A stretch of DNA of 35,642 bases, taken from contig JAKAUZ010000071.1 in the NCBI GenBank assembly GCA_021817415.1, positions 1 through 35,642 on the forward strand, in the 5' to 3' direction. This DNA comes from Thermoplasmata archaeon. Its GTDB lineage: Archaea; Thermoplasmatota; Thermoplasmata; Thermoplasmatales; GCA-001856825. The notes beneath the pieces are model-generated. The model saw only the letters and a list, made by a program, of their open reading frames with translations, searched no databases and was not told the origin of the DNA. Of this stretch, positions 24,299 to 33,395 are shown piece after piece. Position numbers and translations under genes: made by a program. Numbering within the stretch: the first letter of the stretch is position 1; every line of letters starts with the position of its first letter.

Positions 24299-25144
24299 AT
24301 GAATAAAAATTTGGCAATATATGTGAGTTCCTGCGACAAGTACTCTTGGTTGTGGCCCGGATTCTTCTATTTTTTCAGAAAATACTGGCCAGACTGCCCT
24401 TACAATGTGTACTTGGGTACGGAAACAATAACTACGCAGGAAAAAGGGATCATAGCTTTAACTTCAGGCAAAAGAGGAATATGGGGGGAAATCACGCCGC
24501 TCAACCTTGGGCAAATAAAAGAGGATTACATACTCTGGTTGCAGGAAGATTATTTTTTGACAAGAGTGGTGAAGACAGAAGAGATTGAGAAATCCCTAGA
24601 AGAGTTAATTTTATCAAAAGGAAAGTATCTTAGATTATACATAGACCCTGATCTCCAAAAAAGAGGGATAAAGAAAGAGGACAAAGGGAGAAGAGTTTCT
24701 AAAATATCCAATGATTATTTTTCAACTTGTTCTCTTCAATCTGCAATATGGGAAAGGGGATTTCTACTGAGCATAATAGATAAAAGTGAAACCCCATGGG
24801 AATTCGAGGCAAATTCCTTAAAAAAGTCACTTCCTTCGGGAGCTTTCTATTCTATTAACAAGTCGTTGGTTAACTATGGGTTTGGAGGTGCTATGCAAAG
24901 GGGGAAACTGCTGAGAAAATATATCAAGTTCTTCCTGCAAAAAGACTTAAGATTCAATGATGAAAATATAATGTCAATTTACGAAGATTTTAGATGGCAT
25001 ATTCTGAATAATCCTGTTGGTCCAATTCCCGGCTTCTTCCGGTCTGGATTATATACATTTTTCTTAAGGAAGATCAAGAATAAAGAGAATCTCCGAGCAA
25101 TATTCAAAGGTGTCCTTAAACGATTTAGATATTTTTCAGATTAA
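24299..25144 (+). CDS. Putative glycosyltransferase-like protein, family not recognised
   Basis: 281 residues from ATG 24299, 11 nt after the upstream stop, so probably cotranscribed with gmd and fcl. The N-terminus (NLAIYVSSCDKYSWLWPGFF) and the acidic aromatic motif ILWLQEDYFLT near residues 75-90 resemble the nucleotide-sugar domain and D/E-x-D metal site of GT-A enzymes that modify surface polysaccharides. The C-terminal region is basic and aromatic, with no clear membrane helix. It might transfer the deoxyhexose made by the two preceding enzymes (inference from context). It is more AT-rich than gmd and fcl. Confidence 0.55.
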   Translation: MNKNLAIYVSSCDKYSWLWPGFFYFFRKYWPDCPYNVYLGTETITTQEKGIIALTSGKRGIWGEITPLNLGQIKEDYILWLQEDYFLTRVVKTEEIEKSLEELILSKGKYLRLYIDPDLQKRGIKKEDKGRRVSKISNDYFSTCSLQSAIWERGFLLSIIDKSETPWEFEANSLKKSLPSGAFYSINKSLVNYGFGGAMQRGKLLRKYIKFFLQKDLRFNDENIMSIYEDFRWHILNNPVGPIPGFFRSGLYTFFLRKIKNKENLRAIFKGVLKRFRYFSD

Positions 25145-25254
25145 ATGAAACTGTCGAAATAAGTTTTTAATGTTCGTGTTCAACTGATCCAATGAAAGAA
25201 ATATCTATAATCAGACAAATCCTGAATTATTCATTTATACTTAACTTTCAGAGA

Positions 25255-26445
25255 CTAATTTTGTGAGGCCTTGAATTCTGCAGTGTTTTCACTTCTGTAC
25301 TGCTTTTTATGAAGTTTGCTTTCCTCATAGAACTGTCTCATGTAACCGTAGAACTTCTCCGTCATAACACTCCAGTCATAGTTCTTCTTCATGTAATCAT
25401 ACTCCTCCCTCTTGTCATGCTCAATTATCTTTCTGTCCCTCACAATATCCATGACCCTCCTGTGGAAAGAATCAACATTCATAGGAATGTATTCAAGATA
25501 CTTCCCCTCGAAGTCATCGAAATTGCCCCTGAGGTAGTCTCCTGCAAGAACGTATAGACCAGAGGATAGAGCCTCAAGTACAACCAAGCCGAACGAATCA
25601 GAATGGGATGGGTATATGAAAACATCGCATTCCCTGTACAGTCTAGCAAGGTCGTCATCGTTCAGTGCTCCATGGTATATGATCCTCTTATTCTTCCTTA
25701 TTTCGTCCTCAAGGGGGCCAGTTCCAGCTATGTGGAATTCCACAGAATCATCCTTAATACTTTCAATCAGCGGCAGGAGTATGTCAAGACCCTTCTCTGG
25801 GAGGAGGGCAGCAATGAAAAGAAATCTGATTCTTTCGTGGAAGGCATCATCATCAGGGTGAAATCTATCTGTGTCAACCCCATTGGGAAGGCACATCTTG
25901 TATTTCAAATCTAGCCCTTCCAGATCCTTTCTATTTTTCGGAAATGCATGGTAACCGTTTATACTTCCGTAATACAATGGATGATATATGCTGTAAATCA
26001 CTCTCTTTACAAAGGATCTGTGATGTCCTATGATGAGCACCTCTCCAGAATGGGGGGAAGCAATCACAGGTATCCCCATTCCTTGGAAGAAAATCGCATA
26101 ATAATTGTAGAAGAGGTATGCTAGATCAGTTTCCCTGATCTGTTTAAAAACTTCCGTTTTCCGGGCATTCTTCAAATCCTTAATTGAAGTCCTGAGAATT
26201 ACATCCCTGTAGAACTGACCCATCAGTCCATTGGTAAAATAGTTAAAGGTGTGTATCTTCAAAAATCTATGCTTATTCCCCAATGACCTTATAGCATCAT
26301 CCGTCTTCCTGGCCCTATCGATCAGATCTGTTTCCAATACAGTGACTTCAATGTCATTGGGTGTGTATTTCAGCAGGTTGAAAAGTACGTTCTCGCCGCC
26401 TCTTCCCATCCTCATGTCGAACCCCATCAAGAATGTTAATCGCAT
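25255..26445 (-). CDS. Glycosyltransferase, GT4 type
   Basis: 396 residues from ATG 26445, chosen because the protein then begins MRLTFLMGFDMRMGRGGENV, the usual glycine-rich GT4 N-terminus, and because an AT-rich TATA-like element lies about 35 nt upstream; ATG 26469 adds eight residues. The middle has LPNGVDTDRFHP and IRFLFIAALLPEKGLDILLP (donor-domain entry), then IAGTGPLEDEI, and the nucleotide-binding region VFIYPSHSDSFGLVVLEALS. The first acid of the E-x7-E motif is Asp here (DSFGLVVLE). It would add a sugar to the growing glycan on the cytoplasmic side. It is downstream of, and probably coupled to, the GT at 26503. Confidence 0.85.
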   Translation of the reverse strand: MRLTFLMGFDMRMGRGGENVLFNLLKYTPNDIEVTVLETDLIDRARKTDDAIRSLGNKHRFLKIHTFNYFTNGLMGQFYRDVILRTSIKDLKNARKTEVFKQIRETDLAYLFYNYYAIFFQGMGIPVIASPHSGEVLIIGHHRSFVKRVIYSIYHPLYYGSINGYHAFPKNRKDLEGLDLKYKMCLPNGVDTDRFHPDDDAFHERIRFLFIAALLPEKGLDILLPLIESIKDDSVEFHIAGTGPLEDEIRKNKRIIYHGALNDDDLARLYRECDVFIYPSHSDSFGLVVLEALSSGLYVLAGDYLRGNFDDFEGKYLEYIPMNVDSFHRRVMDIVRDRKIIEHDKREEYDYMKKNYDWSVMTEKFYGYMRQFYEESKLHKKQYRSENTAEFKASQN

Positions 26446-26502
26446 TTTCAAGATCAATTTTCTCCGCATACTTATTTATTTGCAAGTGAAAGACAGGCTT
26501 GC

Positions 26503-27657
26503 TCAAATTCTATGGACAGATGTTCCTGAAAGAAGAGAGCCGATAACATCTTTAATACTCGAAGAAGCGGAATAATACATTTCCGCATATTCCATAGACT
26601 CCTGTCCAAGTTTTCTCAACTTCCCCTCATCTGACAGAAGTGCTTTTAGCGCGACGGGAAAATTATTAAAATCAGAGACTACGACAGGGCTTGGCTCAAC
26701 TAGACCTCTCGCGGCATCATCTGATGCCAGGACTGGAATCCCGACAGAAAGTGCGTCCAGTATTTTCATCTTGATTCCCGAACCTCCAGCGATGGGTGCA
26801 ACTTCAAGATCGCAGCATGCGAGTGCTGCGCACAAATTTTCAACGTAACCGAGGTAGAGAACGTTCCCGCTGGGATTTCTGGGGATATTGAGACCGTTGC
26901 CGATGATGAGGAAGTAAACGTCGCTGGAATTAAACTCCCTGGAAAGTGAATTTATTATGTAGAATGCAGCATCCCTGCTCTGCCTGTTTTCTGCGAAATT
27001 GCCGTGAAAGCAGACAAGCATAGATTTCTGGGGTAGGTTCAAACTAGATTTCAGGGCTTGCCTTCGGCCAGAATCACGAAATCTCTCAGTGCAGTTGATC
27101 ATCCCGGACGATAATGGGGTCCTCAGGATCTTGTTAGAAAACCTGCTGTCAATTCTTTGCTTCACTGATTCTATCTCATAAACGCTATTGAGGTATATAT
27201 AATCCGCGAAGGAGTAGGTCAGTCTTTCAAACAACCTCAGTATGGGCAATGGGACTGAATATGGGTTCACCTCATATGGAAACTTGTCATAAGCGATGAA
27301 GGAATCAAGGAAAATCGATATCCAGCGCACGCCCATGAGCCTTGACGCCAGTAAGAGAGTTGGTGTGAGATGGAATTTTGTGGTTATCACCACTACGCTC
27401 TTTTCCTTCCTCCTTATTCTGTGAATCCTTAGCAGCAGTAGGAAGTTAAAGATGATCACGCTGAAAAACTTGGGATACCTGTACAGAGATAGCCGTTCAC
27501 CCAGGACCTCAATATTCTCCTTAGGGTCTTTGTATTGAGTCTGCAGGATGATTCTGTCCTTCACATCAATGCCCTTCACCACTGAGTAAACTGCGTCCTG
27601 GTCGGCATGCCTTACGGGGAAGACGTCGAAGTGGGAACAGATGACTATTTTTGTCAC
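26503..27657 (-). CDS. Glycosyltransferase, GT4 type
   Basis: 384 residues from GTG 27657, a start supported by a minus-strand TATA-like GTTATATTT about 30 nt upstream. The N-terminal domain has a hydrophobic membrane-association region (FFSVIIFNFLLLLRIHRI). The C-terminal half has VCFHGNFAENRQSRDAAFYI (donor-domain entry), FLIIGNGL, VLYLGYVENL and VAPIAGGSGIKMKILDALSV with IPVLASDDAARG. That G-x-G-x-K-x-KILDAL pattern is typical of the GT4 subgroup that includes many Wbu/Wbp-type mannosyl- or fucosyltransferases, but the donor is not predictable. The gene at 25255 follows after a short gap on the same strand, so both may form a two-gene operon. Confidence 0.83.
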   Translation of the reverse strand: MTKIVICSHFDVFPVRHADQDAVYSVVKGIDVKDRIILQTQYKDPKENIEVLGERLSLYRYPKFFSVIIFNFLLLLRIHRIRRKEKSVVVITTKFHLTPTLLLASRLMGVRWISIFLDSFIAYDKFPYEVNPYSVPLPILRLFERLTYSFADYIYLNSVYEIESVKQRIDSRFSNKILRTPLSSGMINCTERFRDSGRRQALKSSLNLPQKSMLVCFHGNFAENRQSRDAAFYIINSLSREFNSSDVYFLIIGNGLNIPRNPSGNVLYLGYVENLCAALACCDLEVAPIAGGSGIKMKILDALSVGIPVLASDDAARGLVEPSPVVVSDFNNFPVALKALLSDEGKLRKLGQESMEYAEMYYSASSSIKDVIGSLLSGTSVHRI

Positions 27658-27768
27658 TTTTCAAATAATCCGTTCTGAAATATAACGTCTCCCAACGAAA
27701 TTTTGTCCACCTTTGCCACCGGTCAATCAACCCTTAAGAGATCTAGGACATATGCAATGAAGGTCTAA

Positions 27769-27780
27769 AATTAATATATT
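27769..27780 (+). promoter_or_regulatory. TATA box of the Dpm1-like gene
   Basis: AATTAATATATT is centred about 25 nt before ATG 27800 with no ribosome site, fitting a leaderless transcript; it lies in a 142-bp gap between divergent genes. Confidence 0.5.
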
Positions 27781-27799
27781 AAAAAAGGATTATAAATAA

Positions 27800-28528
27800 A
27801 TGGACTACGATGCATCCATAATACTTTGCACGATAAACGAGATAAAGACCCTTCCAGAGGTCGTCAGCAAAATAGAGAGCGTTGCAGATTTTACGTACCA
27901 GATAGTCTTCGTTGACGATAACAGCAGAGACGGGACGAGACAATTTATAACAGAATATTGCGAGAAGCATGAAAATACCAAAACGGCGTTCAACAGTTCA
28001 AAGAGGTCGCTGTTAATTGCCAATTATTTAGGCATCTCTAAGGCTGATGGGAAGCTCATCATAATCATGGATGCCGACCTTCAGCATCCGGTGGAAAGAA
28101 TAAACGATATTTTCCGAAAGCTCAAAGAAGGGTACGATATAGTCGTTGCGAGCAGGTATTCACCCGGGGGGTCAACGGGCAACAGGAAGCCTATAAGGGG
28201 TATCATCTCGAGAATAGCAGGAATGTCTGCAAAATATTTTATCAAGAACTCAAGCGAGACGACAGACCCTCTATCCGGTTTCTTTGGGTTCAGAAAGGGG
28301 ATGAAACTCCTGATTGACGAAAGATGGCGGGGATATAAGACACTGCTGTTTCTCATAGCGTCGAACCCGGGTGCGAAGATAGCTGACGTACCGTATGTAT
28401 TTCACGAGAGGGCCGCCGGAAAGAGCAAGATAGTTGATGGTACTGATTTTTTCATCACCTACCTCACGGAATTGGTCCTAGTTAAGAGAGTCGAGACAAG
28501 GGTAAGGAGTAACGACAAGATATCCTAA
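27800..28528 (+). CDS. Dolichol-phosphate mannosyltransferase-like GT2
   Basis: 242 residues, the size of single-domain Dpm1. GT2 motifs: ASIILCTINEIKTLPEVV at the N-terminus, VFVDDNSRDGT at 37-46 (first aspartates D39, D40), IIIMDADLQHP at 87-97 (DxD at D91/D93), VASRYSPGG, and the TDPLSGFFGFRK block; the acceptor-side ERAAGKSK is also present. Such enzymes charge dolichol phosphate with mannose or glucose, which is then used by membrane GT-C enzymes on the outer face. There is no C-terminal membrane extension, so this is the soluble or peripheral form. The DUF2079-type gene starts 126 bp downstream and could be a user of its product (inference). Confidence 0.88.
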   Translation: MDYDASIILCTINEIKTLPEVVSKIESVADFTYQIVFVDDNSRDGTRQFITEYCEKHENTKTAFNSSKRSLLIANYLGISKADGKLIIIMDADLQHPVERINDIFRKLKEGYDIVVASRYSPGGSTGNRKPIRGIISRIAGMSAKYFIKNSSETTDPLSGFFGFRKGMKLLIDERWRGYKTLLFLIASNPGAKIADVPYVFHERAAGKSKIVDGTDFFITYLTELVLVKRVETRVRSNDKIS

Positions 28529-28620
28529 AACATATCCTGCCATATGGGCTAAGTTTCGGGAGCAGTTATCGGTTCTTGATGAGAATGGCAGTCCGATGTC
28601 GCAAACGTTCCATTTCCAAC

Positions 28621-28633
28621 AAAATATATATAT
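28621..28633 (+). promoter_or_regulatory. TATA box of the DUF2079-type gene
   Basis: AAAATATATATAT is centred about 28 nt before ATG 28655, giving a leaderless transcript. Confidence 0.55.
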
Positions 28634-28654
28634 GTTCCATCTCTTTTCTTTCGA

Positions 28655-31144
28655 ATGTCGAGGAGAGATGGACAACCTGGTCGGTTCAAGATCAATTATT
28701 TTCTCCTTATAATCGGGATAACATATGGCTGGATAGTTCTGAACTTCCTGTACCAGATCACAAACATCTACAATCTAACAAACAACTTCTACATCTTTGA
28801 TGCTGTAACATTTGTCCAGGCATTCAGCAGCACCATATTTACCCATCTCCCGTTTGTGGAAAACATACCTGGGGGCACATTCTTTTCAGTTCACGCGTCA
28901 CCCATCCTCTACGTTCTCCTCCCATTCTACTCCATTTCTCCCGGGATTTCCATCCTTTACGTCATACAAGCTGTTATACTGTACTCCCCTACGATAGCAC
29001 TGTATCTCATAGCAAGGAGGAAGATGGGAAATGACCTGAACGCATTTCTCATAGCTTGTTCCTACCTGCTCTTCAACCTTATAAGTACGAATACTTTCGA
29101 AATACTATCCCTGTTCGCCGGGTTTTTCATTTTGGCGTACTACTTCCATCTGGAGAGAAAAATAGTCCCGTTCTTCGTTTTTTTCCTACTCGCCCTTTCC
29201 ACAATGGAATTTGCCCCAATAATCGGTGGGATGTTCGGTCTCGTGCTTATCATTCTTAAGATCAACAGGAAAAATCTAACGGAAATTTTCAGGAAGAGAA
29301 ATTACCAGGTCTTTAAGAAATACGCCCTCGGCGTGACGGTAATAATTGTGTCAGTTGCATTCTTCCTGATAGACATCAAGATGATTTCATTCTTCTCGTT
29401 GGGGTCTCATAACGCTCTTGGGAACCTCTACGGAACGAATGTCACTTCGGGTAGCAGCCTGCTTCAGGGCCTGGAGTCTTCGCAGAGTTCGAAGATATAT
29501 TACCCTGTGTCTACGAACTATCAGTACCTTTTCCTCTCATTCCTTGACCCCATAGCGCTTCTGCAGATTCCATGGTATCTGGCCATATGGGTATCAGTCT
29601 TCCCTTACTGGACGAGCTACTACCAGAGCTATACGTTCCCGTTCGTGGTGCTGGGCGCAATCGGCGGCATTTCACGGATAGGGAAACTCTCAATAAACAA
29701 GAATCTGGTCGTTAGGATTTTAACACTTGCCGTTCTTGCTTTAATGATCACTTCGTGGATAGCCTACCCTGTGTTCACCGGCCCGTCACCTGTTGCTCAG
29801 GAAAACCTGGGGGTTCAGCAGATAGCTGATGTGCTTCCTGCGAATGCATCAGTTTTTTCTGATGTCTACTCCTATCCGATCATCAGCTCCCATTCTTGGA
29901 ATACAGAACCGTTCGGGTCACCAAGGAACTACACCGTCTTTAGCGCGGCTAACGGTCCCCCATACTCTTTGGACGGTTATGGTCTTTACGCCGCATCAGG
30001 CGACTATCTAGCATACGAGAAGAACTATTCGATGCCGCCAGTATTGAATAATTTTTATTACAGCTCGGCCCCCCAGACGTCTTCCATACCCGGGGCACCA
30101 TTTTCCTATTCAACGTCCCTTTACCTTCCAAAGGGGGAATACCTGGTCAAGGCTGATCTGGTGCAAAAGAGTGCACCTGGGATAGAAACAATAAATCCCG
30201 GGACGGTAACGGATGTGCAATTTCCAGTCAACGAACAGATCATTCAGGAATTTACAGTAAACAGGACGATACAGGTGGAGTACATCGTCATAGATGTATC
30301 TCCAACGAATGGTGCATACGGAATATCGGCGGAGCTGACGACTGCCATGGACCCCTATGCGACCCCCATAGCGTCATACAGTTATTACGGGATAGTTAAC
30401 GGAATAAATTACATAAAGATCAACGGTCCGTTCACACTCAGCCCGGGGACTGATTATTACTTCTGGGTCGGCACAAGTGGCTATCCTGGAGGTATTTCAC
30501 TGCCAACTACCACTGGGAAGGGGCTGTATGAAATGAGCTCCTCTGGGGTTGTTAGCGGATTAAACAATTCCATGCAGTTTTCTATAGTGGGTAACATCCC
30601 AGGATACAAGATCAAGCCAACTCTAGTTCTTTTCAACTACATCAACGGAAACAAGAGCATTGCAGATGGAATTTATATCACCGGAAAAGGTTACAATTTT
30701 GAGACGAACGTCACATCTTCAGGCAACTACTCCGTTCTGAGTTTCATGACGAACTATGCGTTTGGAAGCTTCGAGATCAGCCCGCTGGTAGTGAAGTCAA
30801 AGGGTGGAATAGCTCCCACCGACTATTACCTTCAAAATGTAGACACAACCCTCGCCATCGCCCTTATTCCGGCATATGTACTCATAGCGGTCTCATTCCT
30901 GGTGCCTGAAAGGGTGTTCAGGATGAAGATTAAGCATGATGTGACACTGAAAAGAGGCATTTTAGCATTCGCGGCAGCAGCCTTTGCAGCATTCTTCATA
31001 GTATTCTCACTGGGTTATTATCGGGTAGTCCCAAGCATCTATAAAGTGTCAATATTTTCAGATTTCGGTTATTTGCTCGTTGCGTCCTTGCTTCTCTACT
31101 TATTCTTATGCTACATCTCTAACAGCAATGGTAAAGATGTCTAG
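28655..31144 (+). CDS. Polytopic membrane protein, DUF2079-like
   Basis: 829 residues. The first 360 hold about nine membrane helices, including FFSVHASPILYVLLPFYSIS followed by PGISILYVIQA, the H-x-SPIL-x3-PxY motif by which I recognise DUF2079, a family with GT-C-like topology. A large outside domain rich in Tyr, Ser and sequons (about 370-735) follows, and the end has three further helices (about 740-825). In GT-C enzymes the active site lies in outside loops and the donor is a polyprenyl-phosphate sugar. With the Dpm1-like gene just upstream, a role as an outward-facing sugar transferase is plausible, but this is inference; DUF2079 function is not established. The next gene overlaps its end. 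Confidence 0.7.
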   Translation: MSRRDGQPGRFKINYFLLIIGITYGWIVLNFLYQITNIYNLTNNFYIFDAVTFVQAFSSTIFTHLPFVENIPGGTFFSVHASPILYVLLPFYSISPGISILYVIQAVILYSPTIALYLIARRKMGNDLNAFLIACSYLLFNLISTNTFEILSLFAGFFILAYYFHLERKIVPFFVFFLLALSTMEFAPIIGGMFGLVLIILKINRKNLTEIFRKRNYQVFKKYALGVTVIIVSVAFFLIDIKMISFFSLGSHNALGNLYGTNVTSGSSLLQGLESSQSSKIYYPVSTNYQYLFLSFLDPIALLQIPWYLAIWVSVFPYWTSYYQSYTFPFVVLGAIGGISRIGKLSINKNLVVRILTLAVLALMITSWIAYPVFTGPSPVAQENLGVQQIADVLPANASVFSDVYSYPIISSHSWNTEPFGSPRNYTVFSAANGPPYSLDGYGLYAASGDYLAYEKNYSMPPVLNNFYYSSAPQTSSIPGAPFSYSTSLYLPKGEYLVKADLVQKSAPGIETINPGTVTDVQFPVNEQIIQEFTVNRTIQVEYIVIDVSPTNGAYGISAELTTAMDPYATPIASYSYYGIVNGINYIKINGPFTLSPGTDYYFWVGTSGYPGGISLPTTTGKGLYEMSSSGVVSGLNNSMQFSIVGNIPGYKIKPTLVLFNYINGNKSIADGIYITGKGYNFETNVTSSGNYSVLSFMTNYAFGSFEISPLVVKSKGGIAPTDYYLQNVDTTLAIALIPAYVLIAVSFLVPERVFRMKIKHDVTLKRGILAFAAAAFAAFFIVFSLGYYRVVPSIYKVSIFSDFGYLLVASLLLYLFLCYISNSNGKDV

Positions 31145-32231
31145 GGTACTGATGATGGAAGAATTCTCCAGAACTGGAGGAGGTCAGGAGCTGTTTGTTG
31201 ACGTTTATGACTCAATAAGAGATAGATATTCCCTCTCGCTCATTACAGACAGCAGTTACAGGAACGATTTGGATTTCAAAGAGATTTTCAAAACATCCTA
31301 TTACTACGAAGAAAATATGAACCCTCTGTCCATCTTTCTGAGGGTAAGGAGATTGAGGAAGGAGATAGAGGGCATTATGAAAGGAAGGGCGTATGACATC
31401 ATTTTCAATAATCATCCAAATATTTTCATTTTTAAAGGAGACATAAATTACCTTCACAGCTTCTCATTCCTCGATCCAATTCTGGATGATGGAGGCAACA
31501 TAAAAAGCAAGGCAACCTACGAGATGATCAAGAGGTCCGGTTTGTACAACATTTATGACGGTGGGAGATTCCTGACTCACGGGAAGTATACCCTTTCTCT
31601 ATCGGAGAAAATGTTTCCGTATCTGAACATAACCCCTGCCAAAATTGATTACATAAACATTCCCGTAAGGAATTTCTTTGATGTTGATCTTGGGGGTAAA
31701 GAGGATACTGTTTTAACATTTGGAAGGATAAACAAGGATAAAAACCTCGAATTCGTGATAGAGACAGCCAGACGGATGAGTGGAACGAAGTTTTTAATAG
31801 CAGGAGCTGTAAACAGTGGAGATTTTCGTTATTATGAACACTTAAGGAAGATATCACCTGATAATGTCACATTTTATCCTAGTCCAAGCAACGAGGAGAA
31901 ATGGAAACTTTACTCTAATTCCAAAGTTTATCTTCACGCACGAAGGAAGGAGCCGTATGGCATAACAGTGGCAGAGGCAATTTCGTTTGGATGCATACCA
32001 GTGGTTCCAAAGAGTGGAGGGCCATGGGTGGACATAATCGAAGAAGGGAACTATGGGTTAGGATACGATGATCAACCAGATGACGAGATAAAACAGGCCT
32101 TGGGAGCCGGAAGAGAGTTTTCAAAGACAGTAATGCAATCTAGAGAAAGGTTTTCCTTCGACATTTTCAAAGATAAGATCATAAATTATTTCCAGGAGGC
32201 CGCAAATGAAAAGATATTTAATCGCAGATGA
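31128..32231 (+). CDS. Glycosyltransferase, GT4 type
   Basis: 367 residues from ATG 31128; ATG 31137 is equally possible (MSRVLMMEEFSRTGGGQELF, a typical GT4 N-terminus). The start overlaps the end of the DUF2079-type gene by 8-17 nt, so translation is coupled. The donor domain begins at DTVLTFGRINKDKNLEFVIE, and the catalytic region KEPYGITVAEAISFGCIPVV contains E-x7-E, with PKSGGPWVDII behind it. It probably adds one residue of the surface glycan; donor unknown. It is followed after 12 nt by another GT4 gene, forming a three-gene operon with DUF2079. Confidence 0.85.
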   Translation: MVKMSRVLMMEEFSRTGGGQELFVDVYDSIRDRYSLSLITDSSYRNDLDFKEIFKTSYYYEENMNPLSIFLRVRRLRKEIEGIMKGRAYDIIFNNHPNIFIFKGDINYLHSFSFLDPILDDGGNIKSKATYEMIKRSGLYNIYDGGRFLTHGKYTLSLSEKMFPYLNITPAKIDYINIPVRNFFDVDLGGKEDTVLTFGRINKDKNLEFVIETARRMSGTKFLIAGAVNSGDFRYYEHLRKISPDNVTFYPSPSNEEKWKLYSNSKVYLHARRKEPYGITVAEAISFGCIPVVPKSGGPWVDIIEEGNYGLGYDDQPDDEIKQALGAGREFSKTVMQSRERFSFDIFKDKIINYFQEAANEKIFNRR

Positions 32232-32243
32232 TAGAGGATAGAA

Positions 32244-33353
32244 ATGGAAGAACTGCTCCTAGTGACCGATCCCATGGACGAACGGCATTCTGTACAGTTT
32301 GAGCTTATCTCCTCACTCGGAATGGAACTGAAAAAGAGGTTCAACGTTACGGTATTCTCCACATACATTTCTGAAGACAAGGAAAAAAAGTTACAATCTC
32401 GGGGTCTTAAGGTAATAAAGGGAAAGAACACTTTCTGGATTAACAAGTTCCTGAGTGTTTTAGGAATGAAAAATGAGAGCATGCTATGGGTGGAAAGCTG
32501 GTTCAGGGAAGCATATCTCGGGAGAAATTCAAAGGAGGCTATGGAAATTGGGAGTTTCCAAAAAATCATAAACATGTCTACGACAATACCAATAAAGTGT
32601 GATATCCTCTGGATTCAGGGAAGATCATTCTTCTTCACATTGGAAGACATCGCCAAAACTAATTCCAGAATTAGGTTTGCACTTTTCTTCTTCGGAAGGT
32701 CTGTAAGAAAAAGAGATAAGCGCCTGCTCGACTATTTGATAGGGAATACAAAGAGGGTGATAACGAATGCCAGCTACCTCTCATCATTTTATGAATCCAT
32801 GGGATACAAGGCGGACGGAATAATATATACAATGAAAGATTTCAGCGAGTTTAAACCAAGACTTGAAGGGGAAAAAAGTAGTGTGCTCACCTACATTGGT
32901 AAAGAAACAGATATTGAACCTATTTTGGCTCTTGCTAGGAGGGGAGTAAAGATAAAGGGGTTCGGGGGAAAGGTGCCAATTGGCATTTCCCTTAGTGCGA
33001 TAAGGGACACGATTGAATACTTGGGCTATGTCACTACCGATCAGCTCATCGCCCTATATTCCAGTGCCCTTTTTACTGCATTTCCATTCACTGAAGAACC
33101 CTTTGGGTACGTTCCAATTGAATCCATGGCGTGTGGTACACCAGTCCTATCCTACAACAAGCAGGGGCCTGCTGAAACAATAATTGACGGGAAAACAGGC
33201 TGGTTGGTTTCATCACGGGAGGAATTTATTGAAACAGCGCTTAGGATATGGAAAAACGGCCACGAAATGAAAAAAGATGACTGTGTCGCAAGGGCATCGG
33301 AGTTCAGGGTAGAGAACTCTGTGAGAAAACTCATCAGTTTTCTAGAGGCATGA
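32244..33353 (+). CDS. Glycosyltransferase, GT4 type
   Basis: 369 residues with GAGG just upstream of ATG 32244. The N-terminal domain starts MEELLLVTDPMDERHSVQFE. The C-terminal domain has SSVLTYIGKETDIEPILALA, IEYLGYVTTDQLIALYSSAL, and AFPFTEEPFGYVPIESMACG with E-x7-E (EPFGYVPIE), then TPVLSYNKQGPAETIIDGKT and GWLV, all standard GT4 blocks. It is the last gene of the DUF2079-GT-GT operon. The donor is not predictable. An IS630-type remnant begins about 40 bp after its stop. Confidence 0.86.
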   Translation: MEELLLVTDPMDERHSVQFELISSLGMELKKRFNVTVFSTYISEDKEKKLQSRGLKVIKGKNTFWINKFLSVLGMKNESMLWVESWFREAYLGRNSKEAMEIGSFQKIINMSTTIPIKCDILWIQGRSFFFTLEDIAKTNSRIRFALFFFGRSVRKRDKRLLDYLIGNTKRVITNASYLSSFYESMGYKADGIIYTMKDFSEFKPRLEGEKSSVLTYIGKETDIEPILALARRGVKIKGFGGKVPIGISLSAIRDTIEYLGYVTTDQLIALYSSALFTAFPFTEEPFGYVPIESMACGTPVLSYNKQGPAETIIDGKTGWLVSSREEFIETALRIWKNGHEMKKDDCVARASEFRVENSVRKLISFLEA

Positions 33354-33395
33354 ATTCAGGGCTGAACTACTCAGGTAATTCTGGTTAAAATTAAG

